This document shows, one piece after another, positions 13,781-21,437 of a stretch of DNA of 30,748 bases. This DNA is from JAPKZH01 sp964537875 (GTDB lineage: Bacteria > Acidobacteriota > Aminicenantia > Aminicenantales > UBA4085): the NCBI GenBank assembly GCA_964537875.1, contig CAZIDN010000042.1:1-30748 (forward strand), given 5' to 3'. Positions within the stretch are counted from its first letter, which is position 1; every line of letters begins with the position of its first letter. The notes under the pieces were generated by a model. That model ran no database searches, was not told the DNA's origin, and saw only the letters and a list, made by a program, of their open reading frames with translations. A program made the translations under genes and the position numbers.

Positions 13781-14944
13781 TTGTTAGAAGAAAAAGAACA
13801 GAAGGTTCTGGACGAGATCAACGCCGCCATCCAGGCGATCCGCGATCAGTCCAAGACGCTCGATGCTTCGGTCAAATCCCAGGAGACAAAGCAGGCCGAG
13901 CAAAAGACGCTAATCGAGCAGGCCTGCCGGAAGATCGACGAGATCGAGATCGCCCAGAAGCGCGCCGTCGCTTTCGCTTCAGGAGAAAAGACCGTCTCGG
14001 AGGAGCACAAGGCCTACATGGACTGGCTGAAGACGGGAAAGCCCTCCGAGAAGCTAAGGGCCGGCGAGAAAATCGAGTCCAAGGTCTTGATCGAGGGCGA
14101 CCTTACGACCGGAGGCTACTTGACTTCGCCCGAAATGGACACGGGCATCCTCAAGACCGTCGTTGAATTCTCGCCGATCCGGGAACTGGCGACGGTGAGG
14201 CCGACGAGCAGGGAGAGCTACAAGCAGAGAAAGCGCACCGGCATCCCGACGGGCGGAAGGTCCGGAGAAACCGAGACGAGAGTCGTCACCCCCGGACTCG
14301 TCTTTGGAATGGAAGAGATCCCGACGCACGAGTATTACGCCTTCGACGACATCACCCGTTGGAACCTGGCAGACGCTGAGTTCGACCTCGAGACGGAGCT
14401 TAACGGGAGTTTCGGTGAGGCGCTCGGGGTGCTTGAGGGCTACGACTTCGTGACGGGAAACGGCGTTAAACGACCCGAGGGCTTCATGGTCAACGCTTCG
14501 GTCGGCAACGTTGTGAGCGGAGACGCGAACCTCATCACCGGCGACAGTTTCTTCAAACTCTATTTCGCGCCCAAGACCGCCTATCTGCCGCGGAGTGTTT
14601 ATGTCATGAACCGGGCGACCATGCTGGCGGCCTCGCTGCTCAAAGAATCCACGACCGGGAATTATCTCCTGCGCAGGCTCGGCGATGAGCCGGTATGGAG
14701 GATTCTCGGCCAGCGGATCGTCGAGGCCCTCGACATGCCGTCGATCGCGGCCAATGCCTATCCCGTGGCCTTCGGGGACTTTGCGAAGGCTTATACGATC
14801 GTGGACAGAACCGGGATGGTGACGCTCCGCGACCCGTTCACGCAGGCCGCATCCGGGGCGATCCGGTTCTGGGTCTTCAGGCGCACGGGCGGTCAGGTCG
14901 TCCAGGCTGAGGCGATCTACAAGCTCAAAATCTCGGCGACATAA
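13781..14944 (+). CDS. Major capsid protein, HK97 fold
   Basis: 387 residues from a TTG start at 13781 with a near-perfect AAGGAGG at 13769-13775. The N-terminal ~100 residues are a charged coiled coil, the delta scaffold domain. The mature shell likely begins about residues 100-108 (KIESKVLIEGD). Then come GGYLTSPEMDTGILKTVVEF, an E-loop region (SYKQRKRTGIPTGGRSGE) and the P and A domains (NGSFGEALGVLEGYDFVTGN; VYVMNRATM; PVAFGDFAKAY). Order after the protease is canonical. TTG is unusual for such a highly expressed gene and relies on the strong ribosome site. No ATG lies close by in frame. Confidence 0.95.
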   Translation: MLEEKEQKVLDEINAAIQAIRDQSKTLDASVKSQETKQAEQKTLIEQACRKIDEIEIAQKRAVAFASGEKTVSEEHKAYMDWLKTGKPSEKLRAGEKIESKVLIEGDLTTGGYLTSPEMDTGILKTVVEFSPIRELATVRPTSRESYKQRKRTGIPTGGRSGETETRVVTPGLVFGMEEIPTHEYYAFDDITRWNLADAEFDLETELNGSFGEALGVLEGYDFVTGNGVKRPEGFMVNASVGNVVSGDANLITGDSFFKLYFAPKTAYLPRSVYVMNRATMLAASLLKESTTGNYLLRRLGDEPVWRILGQRIVEALDMPSIAANAYPVAFGDFAKAYTIVDRTGMVTLRDPFTQAASGAIRFWVFRRTGGQVVQAEAIYKLKISAT

Positions 14945-14954
14945 GGAGAATGAA

Positions 14955-15338
14955 ATGAAAGACCTTTACCACGATCTCAAGGCTCTTCCTTCAATTTACC
15001 CGGCGGCCCTGGGCGCGGGCGCAAAGACCGGAGACGCAATCGTCGACCTTCAAGGCTATGAGGGGGCCTTGATTATCTGCTATAGCGGTGCCCTCACGGT
15101 CGACATGCCGTTCCAACTCATGCACGGCGACGTGGCCAACCTTTCCGATGGTGCCCCTGTCCCCGACAGCGATCTTATCGGGACCGAGCCCACGCTGCTG
15201 CAGGCCACCGACAACCAAGTCGCAACCTTCGGCTACAAAGGCACGAAGAGGTATCTCCGCGTTGACACGACCGCGGGAACTGGGATTGCGGGGGCTATCA
15301 TTGTCAAGGGCAACCCGCGTCACGCTCCGGTCAACTGA
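14955..15338 (+). CDS. Putative head decoration or minor capsid protein
   Basis: 127 residues with an AAGGAG site at 14943-14948. The pattern MKDLYHDLKALPSIYPAALG, DLQGYEGALII, YKGTKRYLRVDTT and the ending VKGNPRHAPVN is one I recognise immediately downstream of HK97-type capsid genes. It is mostly beta-sheet and has no signal peptide. A decorating or stabilising role is plausible but unproven. Confidence 0.6.
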   Translation: MKDLYHDLKALPSIYPAALGAGAKTGDAIVDLQGYEGALIICYSGALTVDMPFQLMHGDVANLSDGAPVPDSDLIGTEPTLLQATDNQVATFGYKGTKRYLRVDTTAGTGIAGAIIVKGNPRHAPVN

Positions 15339-15358
15339 AGTAGAAACAGAATAGGTGA

Positions 15359-15388
15359 GGGGAGGGAGTAACCTCCCTCTCCTCCTTT
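15359..15388 (+). terminator. Hairpin terminator/attenuator after the capsid genes
   Basis: ggggagggag (15359-15368) pairs with ctccctctcc (15373-15382) through 10 base pairs including one G-T wobble, with loop taac. The T-tract after it (tcctttac) is weak, so termination would be partial. It lies in the 65-base gap after the capsid and decoration genes, a common place to step down phage transcription. Its 3' arm overlaps the next hairpin. Confidence 0.6.
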
Positions 15389-15399
15389 ACTCAGGAGGA
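15380..15399 (+). promoter_or_regulatory. Hairpin sequestering the ribosome site of the next gene
   Basis: tcctcct (15380-15386) pairs with aggagga (15393-15399), loop ttactc. The 3' arm is the Shine-Dalgarno sequence of the ATG at 15404. Bases 15380-15382 are also used by the upstream hairpin, so the two folds exclude each other. Confidence 0.5.
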
Positions 15400-15403
15400 A
15401 AGT

Positions 15404-15646
15404 ATGGAAATACGCATGCTTAGGACCTTGAAGGGCAGTCCCGACGGGTTCGAAGTCCGGGAATACGAGGCTGGACGAAAGTACGATGTCCCCGAAGGAC
15501 TGGCTGAGAATTTTCTCGGGCAGGGGGCCGCCGAAGAGGACAAGGAGCTCGTCCTGGAGACGAAGCCGCCGATCCTTAAATCGCAGGTGGTCACGCTCTC
15601 GGTCAAGCCCGCGCCGAAACCGAGCCGCAAGCCGATCAACCGATGA
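15404..15646 (+). CDS. Small conserved phage protein, 80 aa
   Basis: The start follows AGGAGGAAAGT. The N-terminal half (MLRTLKGSPDGFEVREYEAG, then YDVPEGLAENFLGQGAAE) is a small beta/helix domain I have seen next to phage head genes, with no known function. The C-terminus is a basic, proline-rich tail with VVTLSVKPAPKPSRKPINR. The heptapeptide VTLSVKP recurs in the Ig-like protein at 16180. The gene opens the cassette inserted before the connector genes. Confidence 0.6.
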   Translation: MEIRMLRTLKGSPDGFEVREYEAGRKYDVPEGLAENFLGQGAAEEDKELVLETKPPILKSQVVTLSVKPAPKPSRKPINR

Positions 15647-15673
15647 AGAAGACAAAATCGAAAAGGAGATAAT

Positions 15674-16183
15674 GTGGGGCTGGAAATTGAGGCCATCATC
15701 GAGCAGCAGGCGGTGAAGATTATTCCGCTTGTCCGGGCCAGGGTGCCTCACGATGATTTTGATGACGTGATGCAGGACGTGCGGATTTCATTCCTCTGTT
15801 CACTGCCAGCGCACCGGGGCGAGGCGGCACTTTCAACCTATGCCTATGCCATTGCCAAGCACAGGATCGCCGACTACTGGAAGAGAGTCTATCATTCGAA
15901 GAAGGTAATCAGGGCGATGATGGGTAATTATCAGACCACTATACCGAGAATGCCGGATCGGGAAGACGGCGACACGACGATGAGTCTGGCGGAGAAAGAA
16001 GTATTCAGGTTGCTCGGCAAGGGCATGAATAACGAGGAGATCGCGCGGACGCGGTTCACATCGATCGATACTGTCCGTACACACCTCAGGCACATTTATA
16101 AGAAACTCGGATGCAACGGTCACCGAGACCGGGCAAAAGTCGCGGTGTTAGCGAATAAAATTTTCACTCAGGAGGCCACATGA
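15674..16183 (+). CDS. Sigma-region-2 / LuxR-type HTH hybrid regulator
   Basis: 169 residues from GTG 15674 with an AAAGGAGAT site. The N-terminal part resembles sigma-70 region 2: DDFDDVMQDVRISFL (27-41), then STYAYAIAKHRIADYWKR (54-71), the core-polymerase and -10 binding helices. The C-terminal part (about 104-162) reads as a LuxR/GerE helix-turn-helix: MSLAEKEVFRLLGKGMNNEE, IARTRF, DTVRTHLRHIYKKLGC. Ordinary ECF factors have sigma region 4 there; region 4 and LuxR HTHs are related, so this may be a divergent ECF factor. It likely directs or modulates transcription of late or cassette genes. A regulator between capsid and tail genes is unusual. It overlaps the next gene by ATGA. Confidence 0.7.
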   Translation: MGLEIEAIIEQQAVKIIPLVRARVPHDDFDDVMQDVRISFLCSLPAHRGEAALSTYAYAIAKHRIADYWKRVYHSKKVIRAMMGNYQTTIPRMPDREDGDTTMSLAEKEVFRLLGKGMNNEEIARTRFTSIDTVRTHLRHIYKKLGCNGHRDRAKVAVLANKIFTQEAT

Positions 16184-16590
16184 AAAAAATCATTATCATC
16201 ATCGGGATTCTGATCCTGTTGGCCGGGGCGGTCTATCTACTGACACAGACAAAACCGGCGATCAGGAAGACGGCGACGGTGACATTATCGGTCAAACCCT
16301 CAGTGGATTTTACGCTGGAGGTCGCGCCCGCGCATATTGATTCCCCTTTGGAAAGGACGATTGCCTATACTACGACGGTCACGTCGGTCAATAACTTCGC
16401 CGGAGATATTGTATTTTCTACATCGACGTTACCGTCCGGGTTCACCATTACAATGTTTCCATCACCAACTCTGACTTTGGGGGCGGGTGAGACAAAGGGG
16501 ATTCAGATCACGATCGATATCGGATCGACACCTTCGCTTATCGGCGATTATACAATCAGCATAACCGCCGAAAGTACAGTCTATAACTGA
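16180..16590 (+). CDS. Membrane-anchored Ig-like/NEW3-like protein
   Basis: 136 residues. MKKIIIIIGILILLAGAVYL forms an N-terminal membrane anchor or uncleaved signal. The rest is a beta-sandwich-like domain with alternating Thr/Val strands and a conserved-looking end (LTLGAGETKGIQITIDIG, then GDYTISITAES). That end resembles the NEW3/Ig-like domains found on secreted proteins. The product would face outward from the host inner membrane rather than join the virion. It is coupled to the sigma-like gene by ATGA, so the two are probably co-expressed. Confidence 0.6.
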   Translation: MKKIIIIIGILILLAGAVYLLTQTKPAIRKTATVTLSVKPSVDFTLEVAPAHIDSPLERTIAYTTTVTSVNNFAGDIVFSTSTLPSGFTITMFPSPTLTLGAGETKGIQITIDIGSTPSLIGDYTISITAESTVYN

Positions 16591-16604
16591 GAAGGAGAGA
16601 GAAA

Positions 16605-17171
16605 ATGGATATAATCGCAAAAAGTGAGCCAGCCGTTGGCTGTATGGCCGCGCTTGAGATGAACGCGGGGATCGGTCTATGTCTCCGCATCAAGCAGCAT
16701 TACAAGATCGAGTGCGTCCGTGACGGCAAGGTTGTCTGGACTGAGGAATTCGACAACATGGTGGTCACGGCGGGGGCGGCAAAGTATCTGGATGCCACAC
16801 TCAAGACGGGGCTGGCCGCTCCGCTCTGGTACGTCGGCCTGAAGGATACGGGCACCCCGGTCATCGCCGACACGATGGCCTCACACGTGACGTGGGCGGA
16901 GTTGACGGTTTACAATAACGCCACCCGCCCGGCCTGGACGCCGGGGGCAATCACCGGAACGTCCACGGTCAGCGTGGACAATTCTGCGTCCAAGGCCGTT
17001 TTCAACATCAACGCAACCGATGATGTCTACGGCGCGTTCATGGCCGACAACAGCACCAAGGGCGGCGGCACGGGGACGCTTCTTGGCGTCGGCGATTTCG
17101 CGGCTCCCAGGGGCGTTCAGAGCGGGGACACCCTGAATGTAACTTGCACGTGCAGCCTAACCGCAAGCTGA
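16605..17171 (+). CDS. Putative phage structural or surface protein, 188 aa
   Basis: The start has an AAGGAGAGAGAAA site. The N-terminal ~55 residues include LCLRIKQHYKIECVRDGKVV and WTEEFDNMVVTAG. The later part, with GLKDTGTPVIADTMASHV and SGDTLNVTCTCSLTAS, is beta-rich. The pattern of short D-rich loops and a TAGA/KYLD motif is familiar from phage tail-region proteins of unknown function. An alternative start at ATG 16644 would remove 13 residues. There is no signal peptide, so virion association is more likely than secretion. Confidence 0.55.
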   Translation: MDIIAKSEPAVGCMAALEMNAGIGLCLRIKQHYKIECVRDGKVVWTEEFDNMVVTAGAAKYLDATLKTGLAAPLWYVGLKDTGTPVIADTMASHVTWAELTVYNNATRPAWTPGAITGTSTVSVDNSASKAVFNINATDDVYGAFMADNSTKGGGTGTLLGVGDFAAPRGVQSGDTLNVTCTCSLTAS

Positions 17172-17223
17172 TGAGTTAGGCGGTTCTTGCTGAATAGTTT
17201 ATCGCCATTTATAGGAGGCAGAT

Positions 17224-17868
17224 ATGCCGTTAGCCAATGATTCTATTTTAGTCACTCCGGGAAGCGGCGCGACGGTTGCCACGCATTTAATCGGCGGTAA
17301 AGAGCACCAGGTAATAATGCAAGCAGATAACGTCGGGGTGATTATCGGCTCAAGGGATACCTATGTCTATACCATTCCCTCCCAGGTGCATGTAGCGGTC
17401 GCCAACACAATCCATTGGGATTTATTTAACGCCGATGCCGTATTACTTGTCAGGGTTATATCTATTCGACAAATCCCGGATATTGTCACGGCCGTCACGG
17501 GTGTGGCCTTTGCCTGGAAATTGGCGCGCACTACCGCAGTTGGGACTGGAGGGACAGGGCTTACCGCATGGTTGCCCGACCTTTCACAAGCGGCCCTGGA
17601 TGCCGACATTACCGCACGGTCTAAGCCTACTGGCGGGGCCACAGAGGGCATTATTTTGTCGAATTACCAACTACATTCAGAGGAAACGAACGCCGGAACG
17701 ATTATCATTGCCTCAATGGGCGGACTTCAATTAGTGCCCAATGGACTATCTACATCTAACAATGAACGGGGTATTCTGCTCCGCCAAAACCAGGGCCTGA
17801 GGTGCGTTCAGATCACCAACAGTGCCGCGGGGAACACCGGTTGGCAGATCGTATTTACCGTCGAATGA
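17224..17868 (+). CDS. Putative phage structural protein, 214 aa
   Basis: The start follows ATAGGAGGCAGAT. The N-terminus (MPLANDSILVTPGSGATVAT, HLIGGKEHQV) is a pattern seen in phage virion-region proteins lacking a named role. The remainder is beta-rich, with no signal peptide and few cysteines. The ending (GLRCVQITNSAAGNTGWQIV) is typical of a jelly-roll-like C-terminus. It lies in a 53-base-spaced position within the cassette. Function is not assigned; a decoration or fibre role is a guess. Confidence 0.55.
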   Translation: MPLANDSILVTPGSGATVATHLIGGKEHQVIMQADNVGVIIGSRDTYVYTIPSQVHVAVANTIHWDLFNADAVLLVRVISIRQIPDIVTAVTGVAFAWKLARTTAVGTGGTGLTAWLPDLSQAALDADITARSKPTGGATEGIILSNYQLHSEETNAGTIIIASMGGLQLVPNGLSTSNNERGILLRQNQGLRCVQITNSAAGNTGWQIVFTVE

Positions 17869-17879
17869 AAAAGGGATGA

Positions 17880-20117
17880 ATGAAGCGACTCGGCAGATTC
17901 TTTTTAATCCTATTCCTGGTAGGAATTAGCATGGCCGGACTAAGCGGTTTTTCGTACTACAAAGAAATTACGATAAGCCACGCCAACGTAGACGCCGACC
18001 TATCCAACTTTCCCGCCTATGTCCCTATCATCAACGATGCCGATATCGGCGGGGAGTGCCTCTCGACCGGATACGATGTCCAGTTTGCCGATGTAACCAA
18101 TGATAATGTTTTAACCTTCGAGCGGTTGCCGGGGTTTGCCGTCACCAGCGGGCAGGCGAACGGGGATTTCTACGTTCTTGTCCCGACGGTCGCGGGGGCC
18201 GCCAATACCATTATCCGCTGTTATTACGGCAAGGCTGGAGCCAGCGATGCCTCAAGTCCGGAAAACACCTTTCTTGCAGCAAACGGCTGGTCTGCCGTCT
18301 GGCATTTAGAAGAAGCCTCTGATCCTTATTTGGATGCCACGTCAAATGACAATGATTCCTACGGTGGGATATATCCCGTGCAGGTAACGGGGAAAATCGC
18401 AAAGGGTCAAGATTTTGAACTTGCCAGCGGACACTTTTTCGGTATAAACAATTCCGCCTCCTTGAATATGGGAACGAGCGATTTTACTATATCGTTTTGG
18501 GCAAATAAAGAGACGTGGCCTTATGACTATGTGATGAGAAAGGGATTGGCTACCGTACCAATGTATTGCATCTACATCGGCGATGATGGAACGGCCAGGA
18601 CGCAAATCGGGGATACGGTAGATTTTGCCACCTGCGTAGATTGGGATGTGGCACTAACAACCGGGACTTGGTTTTTTGTGACAATCCGTTGCGATAGAAG
18701 TGAAACGGACGGCCTACAGGTCATTGTTAATGCGGTGTTTCCGGCACCGTACAAGGCAGACCCAACGGCGGTTGGGGACATGACTTCCGATATTCCCTTG
18801 ATGATCGGAGCGCGTACTGATAATGGAGAAAATTCATTTGACGGAATCCTCGACGAGATTCGCATAGCGAAGACGCTTCGTTCCGATGCTTGGGTAAAAT
18901 TTGATTATTACAATTCCCACGACGGCCATGCGGCGGGGAATGAACTGACGTGGGGGGCGGAGACGGCGGTTGAAGTTGGAACCGCAACGCCGATCGGGCT
19001 TTTGTTGACCCTCACCGTCATCCCCGGCAACACCTATGACGAAAGCCCCGCCAACACCTTTTCTTCTACGCCCGCCTGTTTCCATAGCACATTCGTCGGG
19101 CATGGGCCGTCCCTGAATGCCTTTATCTCAACGCCGGTGCTGTCACCCGCTTCGCAAGCGGATTTACTTGGCGGCATCACATTGGCCTCGGTGCCGACGT
19201 TTAGTCGCTTGGGGACGGCAGACCTCTTGGCTGCGATGACCATCCTGTCCGGCCCCGCCGCTTCCTTCGTCGGCGGGATGGCCTACTCGAACGAACTAAC
19301 GTTCTTGTCCAATCCCGCAATGAGCATGGCACGTAATTTGGGTATTTTCCCGAGCGCCTTAATTCTATCGAGCAACCCTGCGTTCAGCCCATCGGCCCTG
19401 GCGGAGCTTTTTGGTAGTGTGGCTTTTAGCAGTATGCCCGCGTTCAACCGAGCGGTGATCGCCGATTTTTTCAATAGCCTGAGTTTTGCCTCAAATCCGG
19501 TCTTCTCGACTTTCGGCGGGTCGGATTTTTATAACTCCGTAACATTCTCAAGCAATCCGGCACTTTCCAACGCCGTCTCCGTGGGGGTTGCCGCTGCCAT
19601 AACCCTGCTGTCTAACCCGGCATGGACCACGCAAAACACCGCTGATTTGCTTGCCGCAATCAGTCTGTCGTCCAATCCGGCCCTATCGCCCGCAGCCGCC
19701 CTTAGTATTTCACTTGCGATAACCCTGGCGTCCAATCCTGCCTTTTCGACCGCAGGCGGTTCGGATTTTTTCAATTCCATTGCGCTCGCAAGCGTCCCCG
19801 CGTTTTCGGGTTCCGCCTTTAAAGAAGCCTTTCCATCCATATCCCTGTCGTCCAATCCTGTGTTCACGGCAATGAACATCGCCGACCTACTCGCCGGGAT
19901 TTCAACAGCGAGCTCTCCGACATTTTTAACGATATGCGGCTTTGACTTTATCGAGGCCGTAATTCTTGCGAGCGGGGGCACTATCATAATGGCCTCCGAA
20001 TTAACGTCCGGTCCGCTGATTTCCATCGGCATGAAGCGGGCGGCTGCCGGTATGAGCAAGCGGGCGCAGGAAGCGACGCTGAGGTCGGCGCCGCCGGCGA
20101 CAAGGAGAGAATGCTGA
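17880..20117 (+). CDS. Secreted DUF2341/LamG-like protein with 14 tandem 20-aa repeats
   Basis: 745 residues. A signal peptide (MKRLGRFFLILFLVGISMAG) is followed by a DUF2341-like domain (about 25-115: YYKEITISHANVDADLSNFP). A concanavalin/LamG-like domain covers about 135-355 (SAVWHLEE, FTISFWANKE, IDEIRIAKTLRSDAWV motif region). After a linker, residues 419-699 hold 14 tandem repeats with consensus P-[AV]-F-S-x5-D-L-L-x2-I-[ST]-L-x-S-N. The C-terminus is short and basic. DUF2341 plus LamG is typical of bacterial surface adhesins, not of siphophage structural genes, so capture from a host is likely. Third-codon positions look more AT-rich than in head genes. The stop overlaps the connector start by one base. 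Confidence 0.75.
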   Translation: MKRLGRFFLILFLVGISMAGLSGFSYYKEITISHANVDADLSNFPAYVPIINDADIGGECLSTGYDVQFADVTNDNVLTFERLPGFAVTSGQANGDFYVLVPTVAGAANTIIRCYYGKAGASDASSPENTFLAANGWSAVWHLEEASDPYLDATSNDNDSYGGIYPVQVTGKIAKGQDFELASGHFFGINNSASLNMGTSDFTISFWANKETWPYDYVMRKGLATVPMYCIYIGDDGTARTQIGDTVDFATCVDWDVALTTGTWFFVTIRCDRSETDGLQVIVNAVFPAPYKADPTAVGDMTSDIPLMIGARTDNGENSFDGILDEIRIAKTLRSDAWVKFDYYNSHDGHAAGNELTWGAETAVEVGTATPIGLLLTLTVIPGNTYDESPANTFSSTPACFHSTFVGHGPSLNAFISTPVLSPASQADLLGGITLASVPTFSRLGTADLLAAMTILSGPAASFVGGMAYSNELTFLSNPAMSMARNLGIFPSALILSSNPAFSPSALAELFGSVAFSSMPAFNRAVIADFFNSLSFASNPVFSTFGGSDFYNSVTFSSNPALSNAVSVGVAAAITLLSNPAWTTQNTADLLAAISLSSNPALSPAAALSISLAITLASNPAFSTAGGSDFFNSIALASVPAFSGSAFKEAFPSISLSSNPVFTAMNIADLLAGISTASSPTFLTICGFDFIEAVILASGGTIIMASELTSGPLISIGMKRAAAGMSKRAQEATLRSAPPATRREC
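19134..19976 (+). repeat. 14-copy 60-bp coding repeat (20-residue units)
   Basis: Thirteen units are exactly 60 bases and one is 63 (starting about 19320), totalling 281 codons. Each begins with a proline codon and ends with Ser-Asn or a variant. DNA identity between units is moderate while the amino-acid pattern is kept, so the array is old or under selection rather than freshly duplicated. Three units share a GGSDF[FY]NS variant. Confidence 0.85.
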
Positions 20118-20644
20118 TGTCCGTCATAACGTTGGATGAAGCCAAAAATTATCTCAAGGTCGACTCCGCCGATGACAACGCGCTCATCGGCGCGATCATC
20201 GAGACGGCCGAGGACCTGGTCGAGCAGTTGACCCGGCGGACGCTTATTACCGCGTCGTTCGAGCTTATCTACGATGAGGTCGGCGAATCGATCGAGATTG
20301 TGAAATCCCCGCTCATCGAGGTGACGAAGATTGAGACGATCGATGACGCCGGTGTCAAGACGGAGGTCGCCGATTCCACCTACATTGTCGACATCACGGG
20401 CCAGCGCGGGCGCGTCTCGCTTAAGAGCGGCTGCACCTGGCCGGCCCACCGTGGTTTCGCCTCCTTCATCATCACGGTCAAGGCGGGCTACGGGGAGATG
20501 GCGGGGGCGGTCCCTGCGGCGCTCAGGCAGGCCGTGCTCGCCGCGATTGCCGTGATCTATGACGGCCGCGGTGAGGTCGACGAGCAGAAGGTTTTCGCGG
20601 CAATCTTGGGATTCTGTGCGGCTTACAGGATCATTCGATTATGA
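20117..20644 (+). CDS. Head-tail connector protein, HK97 gp6-like
   Basis: 175 residues. The start MSVITLDEAKNYLKVDSADD is the classic opening of this family. DNALIGAIIETAEDLVEQLT forms the first helical bundle, and a beta segment with ELIYDEVGESIEIVKSPLIE follows. ATG 20117 is chosen over 20111 because the AAGGAGAG site at 20102-20109 is too close to 20111 and the family start fits 20117. It forms a ring under the portal. Its position after the inserted cassette rather than directly after the capsid genes is unusual. Confidence 0.88.
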   Translation: MSVITLDEAKNYLKVDSADDNALIGAIIETAEDLVEQLTRRTLITASFELIYDEVGESIEIVKSPLIEVTKIETIDDAGVKTEVADSTYIVDITGQRGRVSLKSGCTWPAHRGFASFIITVKAGYGEMAGAVPAALRQAVLAAIAVIYDGRGEVDEQKVFAAILGFCAAYRIIRL

Positions 20645-20970
20645 GAAAATTCCCATCGGTCGGCGAGCTCAGGAACCGAATCTTCTTCCAGCAGGCCATC
20701 ACGACCGATGACGGCTACGGGGGGAAAGTCGCAACCTGGATCAACTGCGGCGAGGCCTGGGCGAAGGTCGAGCCGCTCACGGGCCGGGAATATTTCTACG
20801 CCCACCAGATCCAGGCCGAGGTCACACACCGCGTCACGATAAGATTCAGGCAGGACCTCAACGAGGAGATGAGGGTCAGCGCCGGCGGCCGGACGCTCGA
20901 GATCGAGTCGATCGTCGACCTCAACGAGGCCCACCAGTTCATGGAGCTTTTCTGCAGGGAGTCGAAATGA
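20641..20970 (+). CDS. Head closure / head-tail adaptor protein
   Basis: 109 residues, overlapping the connector stop by ATGA. The pattern GELRNRIFFQQAITTDDGYG, then WAKVEPLTGREYFYAHQIQA, and THRVTIRFRQDL matches the phage head-tail joining family (SPP1 gp16/HK97 gp7-like). The C-terminal beta segment (RTLEIESIVDLNEAHQFMEL) is also typical. It seals the connector and provides the tail docking surface. Confidence 0.88.
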   Translation: MRKFPSVGELRNRIFFQQAITTDDGYGGKVATWINCGEAWAKVEPLTGREYFYAHQIQAEVTHRVTIRFRQDLNEEMRVSAGGRTLEIESIVDLNEAHQFMELFCRESK

Positions 20971-21437
20971 AGATCAAGGTCGAGCTCACGGGCGGCAAGG
21001 AAATCGCCGATCTCCTGAAGCGGATCCCGAAAGAGAAACGGGCCGAGGTCAAGGCCGAGGTCGGGGATATCGCGCTCAAGATGCAGGCCAGGGCGAAGGC
21101 CTATCTCAGGACGCAGCCAGCCATGGACACCGGGAACCTGGCCGGCTCGATCCTGGCGGAATTCTCGCCGAAGGCGATCGAGGCGGAGATCGGGCCAACC
21201 GCGAAGTACGGGCCTTATATAGAGTTCGGGGCTCAATATAAGAAGGGGAAAATGCCGCCGCCTGATGCACTTGAGGCCTGGGCGAGACATCATGGATTTG
21301 AAAGTGCCTGGCCGATTTGCAAAGCGATTTTTAAGCGCGGACTTCCGCCTCGGCCATATCTCACGCCAGCCTACGACGACTTTGCCGGCGAGCTCCTGAT
21401 CCGGCTGCAGCGGATCATGGGGAAGGAGTGGAAATGA
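20967..21437 (+). CDS. HK97 gp10-like tail/neck protein
   Basis: 156 residues, ATGA overlap with the adaptor. Features are MKIKVELTGGKEIADLLKRI at the start, MDTGNLAGSILAEF in the middle, YGPYIEFGAQYKKGKMPPPD, and PRPYLTPAYDDFAGELL near the end. All are standard for the HK97-gp10/tail-component family that completes the head-tail interface. The end overlaps the tail terminator by ATGA. Confidence 0.88.
   Translation: MKIKVELTGGKEIADLLKRIPKEKRAEVKAEVGDIALKMQARAKAYLRTQPAMDTGNLAGSILAEFSPKAIEAEIGPTAKYGPYIEFGAQYKKGKMPPPDALEAWARHHGFESAWPICKAIFKRGLPPRPYLTPAYDDFAGELLIRLQRIMGKEWK

Noticed and set aside
17187..17215. Promoter-like TTGCTG and TATAGG with a 17-base spacer
   Set aside because: The -35 match is poor and the -10 hexamer doubles as the ribosome site of the next gene; not reported as a promoter.
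19529..20449. 306-codon minus-strand frame across the repeat region
   Set aside because: Its periodicity is only the reverse reading of the 60-bp repeats, and it runs across two real gene ends.
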